60,000 bases of DNA from Membranipora membranacea (Eukaryota; Bryozoa; Gymnolaemata; Cheilostomatida; Membraniporidae): NCBI GenBank assembly GCA_914767715.1, contig OU612072.1, forward strand, positions 16,804,001 through 16,864,000, read 5' to 3'. Both the position numbers and the translations under genes were made by a program. This document shows, in pieces, positions 10,940 to 21,544 of this stretch. Under the pieces are notes generated by a model that worked only from the letters and a program-made list of their open reading frames with translations, did not search any database and was not told the origin of the DNA. Within the stretch, counting starts at the first letter, position 1, and each line of letters opens with the position of its first letter.

Positions 10940-12020
10940 CTACAACGGATCATGATCGCCCTTCTTGTATTTGATCTGCATTACTCCGGGTTTGTGATAA
11001 TGATAGAGTATTCTCTCTTCTATTTTATTGACAGCTGGTAAAGTCAGCACAACTGCTTCGTGTTTCACCATACTGTGTACATTTAAACCTGAAAACGGTA
11101 GAAAATAAACCCTTAGAAAAAAGCAAGCTGATCTGCGGGAGCAAGTAATCAAAATATGTTACTTATTTTTGCAGAATATTTTGATTTTATATATATTTAT
11201 GGTTTCATTTACAGAAAATGGACAGGGCTTAACTTACCGAAGCTGCGCTTGGATCCAAAAGGGCAAAAATGCGCACAAAAATAAAAGTGTTATACTGTTA
11301 AAATAAAGATTACTTATGGGCGAAGCTAAGGAAAATGTTGCCTCTGTAATTTGGGGCACATACTGACAAGTTATTGCAGCGCACTGCACAAGCATTTATG
11401 TGTTTATTCACACTTAACATATAGCGATCCACAGATGGATGTTGCACATAGAGATTCATGATGTTTGTAGAATAGCTCAAGATTAATTTTCGAAGCTATC
11501 TTTATAGCTCACATGAAATCTATCATCACAACAGCGATTACTTTCCTTAGCCTGAAATAGTGTTATGTTATGACAAATCATCATGTGACCTGCAGGGAGC
11601 CTTCGCAACAAGCAAATAAAAAAAATCAGAAGAAGCACTTTTTATCTGGCTTCATCTCAGCAAATTATGAGCATCCAATATTGAAACTTTAAGACATGTA
11701 ATGGGAGATATTGATCAATGAACTCCATCTCCCTGGAGAGTAAGCAAAAAGGTGATCGACCAATTAGCTCATAAGTCATTAGTGAAATTGATGGAGAGAA
11801 GTATGTTGGTACTAATGATAGTCTTGAGGGGAGGGGGGATAATCACCTAAGACAGGCATAGCATTATATTCTGGGGCTTTCCTGAGAGAGTTGGCTATAT
11901 TCTGAAGCATTTTATCAGCATCATCCACAAAGAGGACAGACAATCCCCAATCTCGTGATTTCACTAAATCTCTGGGTCTTCTGTGGGTATATCCAGCGAG
12001 TCCACCACAAATAGAGAGTT
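10940..12020 (-). pseudogene. MRPL4: MRPL4 3' end: last exon intact, penultimate exon frameshifted
   Basis: The last exon (10940-11088, acceptor CCGTTTTCAG) reads GLNVHSMVKHEAVVLTLPAV and runs to a TAG stop. This matches the C-terminal domain of mitochondrial uL4m as I know it from the animal family (a GLNVHSMLKH-type motif). The preceding exon (11847-12020) encodes NSLFVVDSLDIPTEDPE and, in another frame, LVKSRDWGLSVLFVDDADKM. The exon is 174 nt where phase requires 175, so one base is missing and the frame breaks. MRPL4 is a structural protein of the mitochondrial large subunit near the exit tunnel. The copy sits between TRIM gene A and the exon pieces at 12350-12846. I see no intact upstream half. 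Confidence 0.85.
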
Positions 12021-12112
12021 CTACAACAAAGAATGTGAGTGAAGCACCTCCCTCGGAAAAAATAAAAATGCCCCCGTTATAAGGCATCCCACAGCTATAA
12101 GGCACCCCTTTG

Positions 12113-12182
12113 AAAGGAGAACTGACCTCGATAAGATTCGAACTGGCAACATCATGTTTACAAGGCACTGAGCTATTCAGCC
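12113..12182 (-). mobile_element. tRNA-derived SINE head fragment
   Basis: On the minus strand it reads GGCTGAATAGCTCAGTGCC (A-box-like) and then GCCAGTTCGAATCTTATCG (B-box-like). The adjoining 12183-12245 is an imperfect repeat of TATTCAGCCT. Confidence 0.55.
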
Positions 12183-12349
12183 TTTTGTCCCTATTCAGCC
12201 TATTCAGCTTTTATGCCTATTCAACCTACTCAGCCTCTATTCATCCTGCTTGTAAGGCGAGGTTTTGATCCAAGTCAAATATAAAAATGGTTCAAATGAT
12301 AGCCCCGCCTATATGCTCCTCTCTTATAGGCGCCTTCGCCTATAAGGCA

Positions 12350-12846
12350 CGCCAGGTTGTAAAAATAACTGAGCGGCCCTCTTGGTCCCTCAGCGGCACC
12401 ACCTAAAATATAATAGTGATACCCATGAAGACAAGTCGTGCTTTAAAATTAAAGAATGATTTCACGAAACTGCCTCTGATGATATTATATAGTGGAACTT
12501 GTTTGACAATTTGCAAGCAATAAATTATATTTATAAGTAGTAACTTGCGGTGTTAAATAATGGTTAGTTTACAACAACAATAACCAACATGTAACACCCT
12601 GGGATCACACGAACTTAATCGTCATTTGAATCAACCTTGTCTCTTCCTCTTCACATTAAACCTAGTATGTTTTGACAAGAGTCTTTGTTCAAAGAACTGC
12701 AAAGTTCAAACTAACAGTAATATATTACCTCTTTTCCACAGAGGAGATCTTACACTGCCATGACGAGCTCTGCCAGTTCCTTTTTGAGGCCAGGGTTCTC
12801 TTCCTCCTCCCGACATTTTTGCACGCGTCTCAACTCGAGTGTAGTT
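12350..12846 (-). pseudogene. MRPL4: MRPL4 fragment: one full exon and the 5' half of the next
   Basis: Exon 12729-12846 has a GATGTAG acceptor and a GAG/GTAATA donor and reads [20 protein letters not shown], followed by [20 protein letters not shown]. This is the glycine-rich, basic rRNA-contacting loop characteristic of uL4 proteins. The next exon begins at 12402 (acceptor TATATTTTAG) as GGAAEGPRGPLSYFYNLA and stops being homologous at about 12350, where unrelated sequence begins. Its continuation is at 954-1025, beyond TRIM gene A. The gene is therefore broken by an 11.3-kb segment. N-terminal exons were not found on either side. Confidence 0.85.
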
Positions 12847-13094
12847 CTACATCAGACACAAAAAGTCAAATTCATATTGCATGAATCCTGTTGTCAATGA
12901 GAGATAATCACTTAATTTGTTTATCATAAACTGGAACTGGAATGTGAACATACATGTCAGCAGTAAAATAGCTAGTCACCAATAATGATGTGGCATTAGG
13001 GAACATTAGAGTTCTTCTTCTTCCTTCTTAGCTAGCCCAACCAAACCATCGTGACTCAATTGATAGGAATATTATTCCGTTGTTTGATGAGACA

Positions 13095-15094
13095 TGTCAG
13101 CACAGAGAAAAGGAAAACAACTCTAAACACTGCCATTTTGAGTTACCGCAAATGCTCATATACCCAGCTAGAATTCAACACAGCAGGTATAAATAACATC
13201 CATGGTTAATGACAAATAGAGTATAAATTTTACTGCACCATCATTAATATAATTTACTACGGCAGAACAGCTTAACAAATACCAAAGCCTTGAATAAGTT
13301 GCCAATTAGCACGATGCTTAGTCATGATAAGCGAAATCTTTATATATTGTTTATCGCCGAATATTTTATCTGAGGATGCTGAAACTTGGAAATCTAAATC
13401 AAACCATGGAATTCAACTACCTGAAAATTACTTAAACCCGGAAGACGATGGTATTTAGTGATACAGTCACATTTGAAAAAAACGACTAAGCAAGCCCTAT
13501 ATGATTATAATAAATAGTGGCTGTTAGTAAGACGGAGAAAACTATAGGAAACTGGAAATTCCTGTTTCCTAAAGGAAGATGAGTCAAACGAATATTGCTA
13601 ATCAATGGTGCAATCTGAGACTGAAATAAAGAACATTCTGGACTTCAGGAAGAAATCACCCCCCCCCTTCTTATTAACCAGTGAGAACAAAAGAGATGAG
13701 GCTACAATAACAGACGTCATAGAACAGCAGTTAGCAACACGTGCCGCTATTGCAGACATGTTAGCAACACGTGCCGTCTTTGGAAAACTAATCAGAGGGT
13801 ATATAAGGAGTAAAATGCGTCACAAAAAAAAGACGATAACACACACACAAACACACGCACACACACACGACACACAACGAGAGAGTACACACTCACAGAA
13901 CACTTATTAATACAATTATAAGAATTGTATTACAAACAATATTTGAATCATTTTATCAAAAGCTAAATTATTTAAGTACACCTTATACTTTGAATCATAT
14001 TTTTTCTACACACATCTTATAAGGATTTATATTGGACATTAACTACTACTGAAGAAAGGCTAACGGAAGGATTTTTTTGGTAATTACTATCTTTATATTT
14101 TTTTACCATATTATATTTTGACATCTCAACATTATTGGAATTTTTAGAAATACTTTAAGAAAAACAAACTAAATAGAATTATTTAACCTCATTTGACACC
14201 CGCTTGATATTCCAAATCAGTTATTTTAAACAACACCAAGTTTTAGGATTTAAGAGTCATTTATAAAATTAACTTTGCAAAATTCAAATCAGACACAAAA
14301 TAGGAGTTGTATTACCTTTGAATAATCAAAGATAACTCCAATTATAAATCTACTGCGAAATTTGAAGCGACCTAAAGCTACTCTTGGTCCCAAAGGGAAG
14401 TGGATTGAAGTCTATAACGAACATTAAGTTATAAGGCCTGTGATTCTGATTAAACTGCCTAGGCTACCTAATTGGGCTTCCAGGCACTATACAAAGATCA
14501 ATTTTAGCGTTAAAGTTATTAATCCATAAAATACTTGAGACTGCAAGATATTTTGGAGTAAAAAAAACCTATCTTCTAAATAGCAGCCTCCCTCTTTATT
14601 CTAAATTAACCGCACGCTCATATCCCAAAAAGGGTTATATAATTGCTTTGTGGTGCATGAATATTTTCAACTCCACTCGAGTTACTGCTAGAACAACCAA
14701 GGAGTTTCGGCAGTATATCGGCAGGAGCCACTCTTTAAAAAAAGGCTAGGAGCCAACTTCTCCGAAGTCCAAGAGGGGTCAGACTTAAATAAAACAATTC
14801 TAAGGGTTTCTCTAAACTGGGAACGGGGAGCCAGCTGTTCGTCGTTTTAAATTTTGTTAAGGTTAATTTGCTACATTTGAATTAACGTGCTACCAAAATT
14901 TTACACAAGAACCTTAGTAAGTTGTAGTTATCTTCCATTGTTTAGGAAGAAAGTTCAAGGAGAATACAACTCCAATTATAATCAGAACTAGACAAATTAT
15001 ACATTAAATTACGTGTTGGAACCTTGAATATTTTAAGTATTTAGTATACGATTTTGGTATATTACTATACTAGTACTAATTTCCGTTCCTCACA
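13095..15094 (+). mobile_element. LTR-like element (solo LTR), 2.0 kb, with an empty site in the paralogous locus
   Basis: The element starts TGTCAGCACAG and ends TTCCTCACA. The flanks are GACA (13091-13094) and GCCA (15095-15098). The paralogous locus at 22809-22822 reads through without it (GATGAGACACAGAAAATG), which fixes the ends and implies a 4-bp target duplication with one later change. A TATA box (13799-13805) lies in the first half, as expected for an LTR promoter. No pol gene is attached. It is the inverted partner of 1026-3167. Confidence 0.75.
13797..13806 (+). promoter_or_regulatory. Putative LTR TATA box
   Basis: GGTATATAAGG about 700 bp into the LTR-like element. The inverted partner carries a weaker form, GGTATAAAAGG, on its own sense strand (about 2336-2346). 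Conservation of position supports a promoter, but the start site is not known. Confidence 0.45.
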
Positions 15095-15464
15095 GCCACA
15101 GAAAATGATTATAGATTTAAATTGTTCATTTTCATGTACCAATCCAATCTTATCGCCTGTCGATACATTGATTGTTATAATAAACGTAACCAAACCAAAC
15201 CATAGGTTGATTCTGTCATGCTGCAGGTTGAAATCTTGCCCCTTGGTTTGTCACAGGTGAGCTTTTTCTTCCTTCCCATAGTTGGCAATACACCAGTTTC
15301 AGTTCTATATAAAAAACTTTAAAAATAGTACATTGTGTATCGTCTAGCTCAATCAGTGTAAGTATTCAAATCTGTCAAATCTACCATCTGGGAGAATTCG
15401 AGAATTTGACTGCCTGATTAACTTGAGACAAGAGATTCATATATATATATATATATATATATAT
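15095..15464. other. Duplicated spacer with TA microsatellite
   Basis: This spacer is homologous to 22811-23170. It ends in a TA run that was the target of the hAT-type insertion that follows. No gene is seen. Confidence 0.6.
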
Positions 15465-16518
15465 TAGTGATGGCAAATTGTCAGATTTTGGCGAGACGGG
15501 ACGAGACCGAGACAGCAAGAAAATTCGGGACGAGACCGGGACGAGACCGAGACATATAACGATGCAGATAAAACATTCTTCAGATATCACAATTTAAAAG
15601 AATGGTGGATATTCATTCACTATCACTAGTGCAATCAGCTTATAGTACATTTAATTCAAGTTGTAACTTATGATCTATAGCAATAAGGATCTATGTTGAA
15701 ACCAAGTTTCATCAAATTCTGTCAAGTATTTATTGAATTATAGAAAGCCACACGCTCGTGCAGATTTCCAATAATTCTTGCAAATTAAATTTTGTATGAG
15801 TATCAGCCTGCCACACATGATTGTCATTGCCCAAATTTATACTCATGATTTATGGGTGTAATCCTACTGTAATCCTCCTCAGCCAATGTAAAACATAGGC
15901 CTATCTATAGTGATAACTAAATAAAATACAGTAAAACCAAGGAGAAGCTGTTTCTTCTTGTTTATTATACCAACCAGTCAAGTGATCCAGCTTCTGGATA
16001 TGCTTAGGCTCAACTATCTCCTCATATTTATACAATTTGATACCCCATTAGTCATTGTATCCCTTCTCCCTCTTGCCCCAGGTCCAAATCGATGAGAAAG
16101 CTCCACATCGATCATCCATTCCATCTTTTTAACAGAAGTTGTTTACATAGATATGGCCTTGACTTATCAATCAAAACAGACAGCCAATCAATCAAATCTG
16201 ACAGCCAATCAGATTACATTTCCGTTAAATAATTGCAGCAAAAGCATGACTAATAACTATCATTCCATTATATCATAGTCAGAATTACATGTGACATCAT
16301 ATAATAACCGTGGTGTAGTGGGTGAGAGCATGGACTGCTGATCACTAGGTCACTGGTACGAATCTAGGTGAAGGCAATGTTTTGACCAGCTACTACCATT
16401 TACAATGCCAGTGGTCTCGACCTGTAGTAAGAGTTGTCTGTCTCGACGAGACGAGATACTGTCCCGAGGAGACAAGTCTCGCGAGACCGAGAATTGTCCC
16501 GTCTCGTTGCCATCACTA
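15465..16518. mobile_element. hAT-type non-autonomous transposon, 1.05 kb
   Basis: Terminal inverted repeats TAGTGATGGCAA at the left and TTGCCATCACTA at the right, each extended inward by GAGACGGGACGAGACC-rich sequence. It is flanked by 8-bp ATATATAT on both sides, which fits hAT but is uninformative in a TA run. The paralogous locus (23143-23171) has the TA run without the element. No transposase ORF is present. A tRNA-like stretch (16307-16372, GTGGTGTAGTGGGTGAGAGC then GGTACGAATCTAGG) lies inside. Confidence 0.85.
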
Positions 16519-16520
16519 AT

Positions 16521-17238
16521 ATATATATATATATATCTTTAATTGACTCTATAGGAGGCCTTTTAAAAACAGAAGCAATTGGAGTTCCTGTATATTTTAT
16601 ATATATTATATAAACTTCAATGTTTTCGATGGCCTAGGAGGGCCAAATTTTTCAGGAACTCCTAAAAGAAAAGTCCAAAAAAGCTTTCAATAATATCAAT
16701 AATTGGAGTTTTCAGTGTAAGTGTAAGTTTCAATATATATTTTAGCTGTCAATCTTTATTCTAACATAATATGCCTACCCTACAATGCTAGATATTAATT
16801 GTGGGAAGTCATTTTCTTTTTGTGTGTGTGTATTGCTTACTATAAAAACTAGAATGAGTAAAACGGTATCAAAGGTATAAAAAAAGTTGAAAGGCAATGG
16901 GACAGTCAGATAGCACGAAGCTAGAACAGAGAGTGCCCAACTAAAACTCTCGACGCCACACTCGCCTGCCGCAACGACAGGGCGAAACACCCGCAACCTG
17001 CACACAATCAAACCCCCTCCCACAGGCGCGCCGTCAGGCCACCCAAGGAACCAGACTGAGTACATGTCTCCACTCCCATAAGATACCTGTTGTACAGGTT
17101 GACACCGTGGTACAACAGGGACCTCTCACCTCGCTTGTTTTTGGCCTTTTTAGTTCGTAAATTATCTATCTTTTGTTATAATCATGTTCTGATTTAAGAG
17201 AGTTGATAAACTCATTCGAAAATATTCTTAAAAATAGT
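16521..17238. other. Spacer without recognisable gene
   Basis: The first 155 bases match 23170-23305. From about 16676 the sequence departs from the paralogue and shows no coding signal. A 10-bp inverted repeat (CCTGTTGTAC / GTACAACAGG) lies near 17088-17126. Confidence 0.5.
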
Positions 17239-18600
17239 TTAAAAAGAGCAGTATTGGAATAACATTTTCAAAGGCATTATATTTAAAAGGGTTAAAAAAT
17301 GATCTCTGGTTTTTTTCTTTAATATCACTCTTACACAAGCCTTTTGGAGGACTATTACTCGTTTAAGGTAATTTTCAGCAGCATGGCCCCAGAACTCTAT
17401 TCCATAGAGCAGGTGCGGGTAAAAAAATGAGTAATATAGTTCGATCATTGTTTTTTCGTCAAAATATGGCCTTACAACACGCATCAATATTACAACCAAA
17501 GTTAATTTTTTGCACAATTCATTTATGTGCGACTTAAAAGTAATATTTGAATCAAGGATAATACCTAAAAATTTAGTTTCATTCTTCAGTTCAAGGGTGT
17601 TGGTATTCAGTTTGATAACATGATCATCAGCACTGATAGCTTTTCTTGGAGATTTATAAATTACCAGAGAAGTTTTGGAATAGTTCAGTCGGTTAAAATT
17701 GAGTTGGTCTCTAAAAAATCAATGATCTGGTTTCTAAGAATTTTTTCAACAATTTTAAAAATAGTGCTTAAGATTAATATCGGTCGATAGTTATTAGTAC
17801 TTTGTTTGTCCCCTTTCTTAAAAATGGGTCCCACTCCTGCACTTTTTAAGCAGTCTGGGAACACAGAATGTTCAATGACCAAATTCACAAGATATGCCAA
17901 TATTGGAAGGATAATCAGCTTGTTTTATTTGATCGCTCGTGAAGAGATTTTGTCCGGACCAGTGGCTTTTTTAGCTTGGAGATTATCCACAACGGGCAGG
18001 ATATCAGTGCTATCAAAAACATAAAAACAGAATTTGGGTTTAGAATCCCATTCAATTTGAGGGGCAAAATAGTCTGCAAAGTTAGCGTCTGTGGGAGGCA
18101 ATTCGTCGGCAAGATTCGAACCTACACTTGTGAAGAATGTATTGAAACTTTCAGCAACCTCTTGAGAGTTTTTACTGAGTGATTGGTCATTAGTTTTGAG
18201 GGTAATTGTGCTGTCTTTGCTTTTATCCGAACCCTTGATCATCATTTTTATGAATTTCCAGCGTTTGAACTGGTCAGCTTTGCAGTTGTCATATTCGTTT
18301 TTCAAGTAGGAAATCTTGGCCGTATGAATTTATTGGGAAACCAAAATTTCTGAAGGAGCGATAAGTTTCCTGCAGCTTTATATCAAAGGGTGCTAGCCGA
18401 GATCTGTCATCAAAATCTTTTCGCTTTTTCACTAATTCCCTCAAACTTACTGACATCCATGGTTGTTTAAAAGATTTTTTCTTTTCTTATGGAAGATAAA
18501 TACTTGTTCCCCATAAATGACTCATCATAACTTTCCTTACACATTATTCTTGTTTTGGAAATTTTAATCAAAGAAAGGAAGGGCTCGGTATTCATTTAAC
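17239..18600 (-). mobile_element. Non-LTR retrotransposon copy 1, internally deleted
   Basis: Minus-strand pieces in order: a linker and RT start (SESFNTFFTSVGSNLADELP-like region at 18305-17925, with KKATGPDKISSRAIK), fingers motif (VGPIFKKGDKQSTNNYRP, 17900-17685), then directly the thumb and connection (TKFLGIILDSNITFKSHINE, with LLYGIEFWGHAAEN, down to 17239). The palm motifs A to C are missing: the reading frame ends near 17690 and resumes past the catalytic core. The order and motifs are those of jockey/CR1-type elements. The 5' end (endonuclease) is absent, and the truncation near 18600 is shared with copy 2, so both derive from one duplicated insertion. Confidence 0.85.
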
Positions 18601-18699
18601 TTGGGATCCTGCCAACAAATTTTTGTCCAAATTTTTGGGAGTTATAATGAGTTTATTTATATACCTGTTATAATATGTAAGCTGACAATGGGTACTTCT

Positions 18700-18910
18700 A
18701 AGCAGTGAAACACTACATCATTACGGTCCCGTCACTGGGTCCAAGCACTCCATAGCCAACCCTGACTAATGAGAAACTGCATCGTATGAAGCGCTGGTAC
18801 TCATTGGAATGCGTTACCAAACTCAGCTTTTCAGGTAACACCAGTGGACATGCACGGGAATTGAACCCCGGTCGCCAGATCGATGATCCAACCCACTAGG
18901 CTAACAGGAA
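18700..18910 (-). mobile_element. tRNA-derived SINE
   Basis: On the minus strand the head has TAGCCTAGTGGGTTGG, then ACCGGGGTTCAATTCCCGTG (B box). A body of about 130 bp follows. The paralogue at about 24510-24720 has the fuller A box GCCTAGTGGTTAGCGGG. Confidence 0.7.
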
Positions 18911-19230
18911 AACCTGGTTGTTAACTTGTGCAACTGTATGCATTGTGAAATCGCCAACCACCTACAATAGTGTCAGCATGACACAGTTTAATATTCTCAT
19001 ACTATGACAAACTTTGTTGTAATCTGTCTTTTCTTCACACAGTGACGTCTGGTATCCTTTCATAGCATATATTTCTTACCAAACCAAAATATATAGGCTA
19101 TAAATTTGAAAAATAATCAAAACAAATTGTGAAGCCAATTTAATACCACAGTTGGCGGCTGTCACAGACAGAAACTTGTGTAGCCATCATTTGTGTCATG
19201 ACATTATATTAAACCAGCATTTTGTGGACA

Positions 19231-19395
19231 GTATTAGGTGGGTCATTTGGTGCGCCGTACCTTGCGCATGCAAATGTTGAAGATCCTTGGTTCGAAACCC
19301 ACTGCAGTCCAGCGACAACTGGGGTTTGGTTGGTCCTAAGGTGTGCTCTGGCCGAGCAGATTGGCGCCGAAATGTTTTGGGATGTGTGTATTAGG
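19231..19395 (+). mobile_element. tRNA-derived SINE, second family
   Basis: GGGTCATTTGGTGCGCC (A-box region), then CTTGGTTCGAAACCCACTGC (B box), then a body with ACTGGGGTTTGGTTGGTCC. Relatives are at 25046-25215 and 54972-55130. Confidence 0.65.
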
Positions 19396-20493
19396 AAGTT
19401 TAATCTGAATCTAAATCTTTAATCTAAAAGAGTTGTCTTATCTTTTCTCAAATTAGCCAATCAGATTTGTGCTAGCCTCATCCGTCAATTCAGTTTGTGT
19501 AAGACTGGCGAACTGTCTACATCAGCCAGCACGGTATTTTAATGTCGCTCTAAAATATCCTGACTCAGTGTATCTGTATTTAACCATATTCTACAATTGT
19601 AATTGTATTCAATCAACCATCACAATGAATACTCTGAACAGTCTATAATGGACATCGACCACTGAACACTAAATCTAGACACCTCTCGATATGGTGGTGA
19701 GTTTAATTGTACTCATTTTTCTTATCGTTTTTGGCACTATAAATGTTTTAAAGTTTTGGAACTAAATTACGTATTAACAATATTGCGTTTAACTCGCTGT
19801 GACAATTCAGCAGTAATGACAGTCGTTTTATCCATCGTACACCTATCTACAATATGTTGCCTGAGTAATATCGATCTAGAAATACCACACTACACTTCGA
19901 TCCGATCACTTCATCTCCAAGTGTATATCATCAGTAATCATATCGATATGATTATTCAATCACTTATAATGCGGCATCGAAGTCAGGCTCTGCTCGTCGA
20001 TCACAATCAGTTACTGTCACTGCTTATTATTTTCGTTTTCAGTTGTATCAGGAATTTTAAGAGTGCCTATAGAGTACAAACTCACCCCATTGCACGGTTT
20101 GACACTTATCCCACCAGTAATTGTAAGTCGTGATTATAAAATCTGGATGTATAATTTTTGTGACGACGATTAATTAATCTGCAAAACATTGATCATTGCA
20201 ATTCGACATTATAATTTCGTTTCATGTTTAACTTGATAAAGTTTATCTTCCTAATTCCTGGGATAATATTTTAAATAGTTATCCTGTTTTTTAACATGGC
20301 AAGAGATTTTTATTTCACCATTGAAATCAAATCCATACTGTGTTTTAACCATGCATTTTTGTTTTGTCAACAGGGTACAATATTTCATTCAATACAAGAA
20401 CACCATCTCTTACGACGATCTATTGTTGCCAATAATCACCATTGTCCTATCCGAGCACAGTACCATTTACGGGAGCAAGCCATCAGTATTACA
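19396..20493. other. Sequence between duplicated blocks, possibly retroelement leader
   Basis: This stretch lies between the two copies of the MRPL4/non-LTR block and has no counterpart elsewhere in the window. A possible leader exon ends ATGGTG/GTGAGTTT near 19690. A matching acceptor (TTGTCAACAG) lies at 20363-20372, upstream of the ORF that follows. LTR boundaries could not be defined. Confidence 0.35.
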
Positions 20494-20973
20494 ATGGAGC
20501 AAGCTATCGCTGAGATAGAAGACAAGCGCTCGAGACAAAAGGCACGACTCACATCATCGGCAAAACTCATCATAACCGCAAGTAGTAAACAGCAAGCCAC
20601 ACTGTATAATACTCTGAATGAAACCTCTGCAGAAATTCTCAATCTACACTATCATTACTGTGAGCTCGTAGAAAGTGACGAAAAAAATTCACCTCACCGT
20701 ACTGTAGGAGGTTTAGACCTAGCCGCATACCAACAATCTATCGACGACACGTACATGGAAGCCTGTAAATCTTATGCCACAAGTTTAGGGTTAGATATAG
20801 ATAAAGCTCTTAAGAAAGCTGATTTTTATACAAATCAAATTAGCACCGAGAGTGATGTGGATGCACTGTACAAAATTGCCCATGTAATTTGGGAGCATTT
20901 GAGAAACATACCGACAAGAATTCGCACCGCAATGCCCTCGCATTTATCGTGTACATGCACCCTTAACCTATAG
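20494..20973 (+). CDS. Gag-like ORF fragment, possibly BEL/Pao-type retroelement
   Basis: The ORF begins MEQAIAEIEDKRSRQKARL and continues through helical, Lys/Glu-rich sequence (LNETSAEILNLHYHYCELVE, then LAAYQQSIDDTYMEACKSY). The layout, a basic start followed by paired helices and an acidic YxxxxDxTYMEA-like region, resembles the N-terminal Gag of BEL/Pao elements. That assignment is by general pattern only. An upstream acceptor at 20372 may give a longer frame. The last codons run into duplicated MRPL4-intron sequence at about 20935, so the ORF is cut off there. No protease or polymerase is attached. Confidence 0.4.
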   Translation: MEQAIAEIEDKRSRQKARLTSSAKLIITASSKQQATLYNTLNETSAEILNLHYHYCELVESDEKNSPHRTVGGLDLAAYQQSIDDTYMEACKSYATSLGLDIDKALKKADFYTNQISTESDVDALYKIAHVIWEHLRNIPTRIRTAMPSHLSCTCTLNL

Positions 20974-21544
20974 CTATCCACAAAGGGATGCTGCGCTTGG
21001 AAAGTCAAGATGTTTGTAGAAGAGCTCAGGATGAATTTTCTAAGCCATCATTACCATGAAGGTTATAATCGCAGCAGCCAATACTTTCATTAGCCTGAAA
21101 TAGTGTTATGCATTGATATGAAATGCATTGATATGAAATGATTATATATCAGTGGTGTTATGCTATGACAAATCATGTGACCTGCAGGAAGCCATCACAA
21201 CAAGCACATAAACAAAATCAGGAGGAGCACTTGTCATCCGGCTTCGTCTCAGCAATTAATTATGGGCATCCAATATTGAAACTTAATGACATGTAATGGG
21301 AGACATTGATGGATATAATGAGTAAGTAAGAATGTGATTGACCAATTAGCCCAGAAGTTATGAAGCCCAGAAGTAATGATGCCCAGAAGTTATGAAGCCC
21401 GAAAGTTATGAAGCCCAGAAGTTATGAAGCCCAGAAGTTATGAAGCACAGAAATAATGAAGCCCAGAAGATATGAGTGAAAAATCACAATGAGAATTATG
21501 TTGGTACTACTGATAGTCTTGAGGGGAGGGGGGGGAATACTCAC
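20935..21544. other. Duplicated MRPL4 last-intron sequence
   Basis: Homologous to 11390-11846 (and to 230-472 at its end). By comparison with that copy the MRPL4 last exon should follow below 20935, but the Gag-like fragment occupies that place, so the exon has been lost here. Confidence 0.65.
21348..21475. repeat. 16-bp tandem repeat, eight units
   Basis: Eight units of AGCCCAGAAGTTATGA-type sequence, paralogous to 276-403. Confidence 0.9.

Noticed and set aside
11847-12168. A 118-residue minus-strand ORF read as a single protein
   Set aside because: Its first third is intron and its frame joins the exon only because of a one-base loss. The real signal is the MRPL4 exon.
12113-12182. Possible tRNA gene
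   Set aside because: A and B boxes are visible but the arms do not pair as a functional tRNA and the context is repeat sequence. SINE origin is more likely. The same applies to 7296-7441, 18700-18910, 24510-24720 and 30300-30447.
13605-13910. 101-codon ORF within the LTR-like element
   Set aside because: The frame is not kept in the inverted partner and the end is translation of a CA microsatellite.
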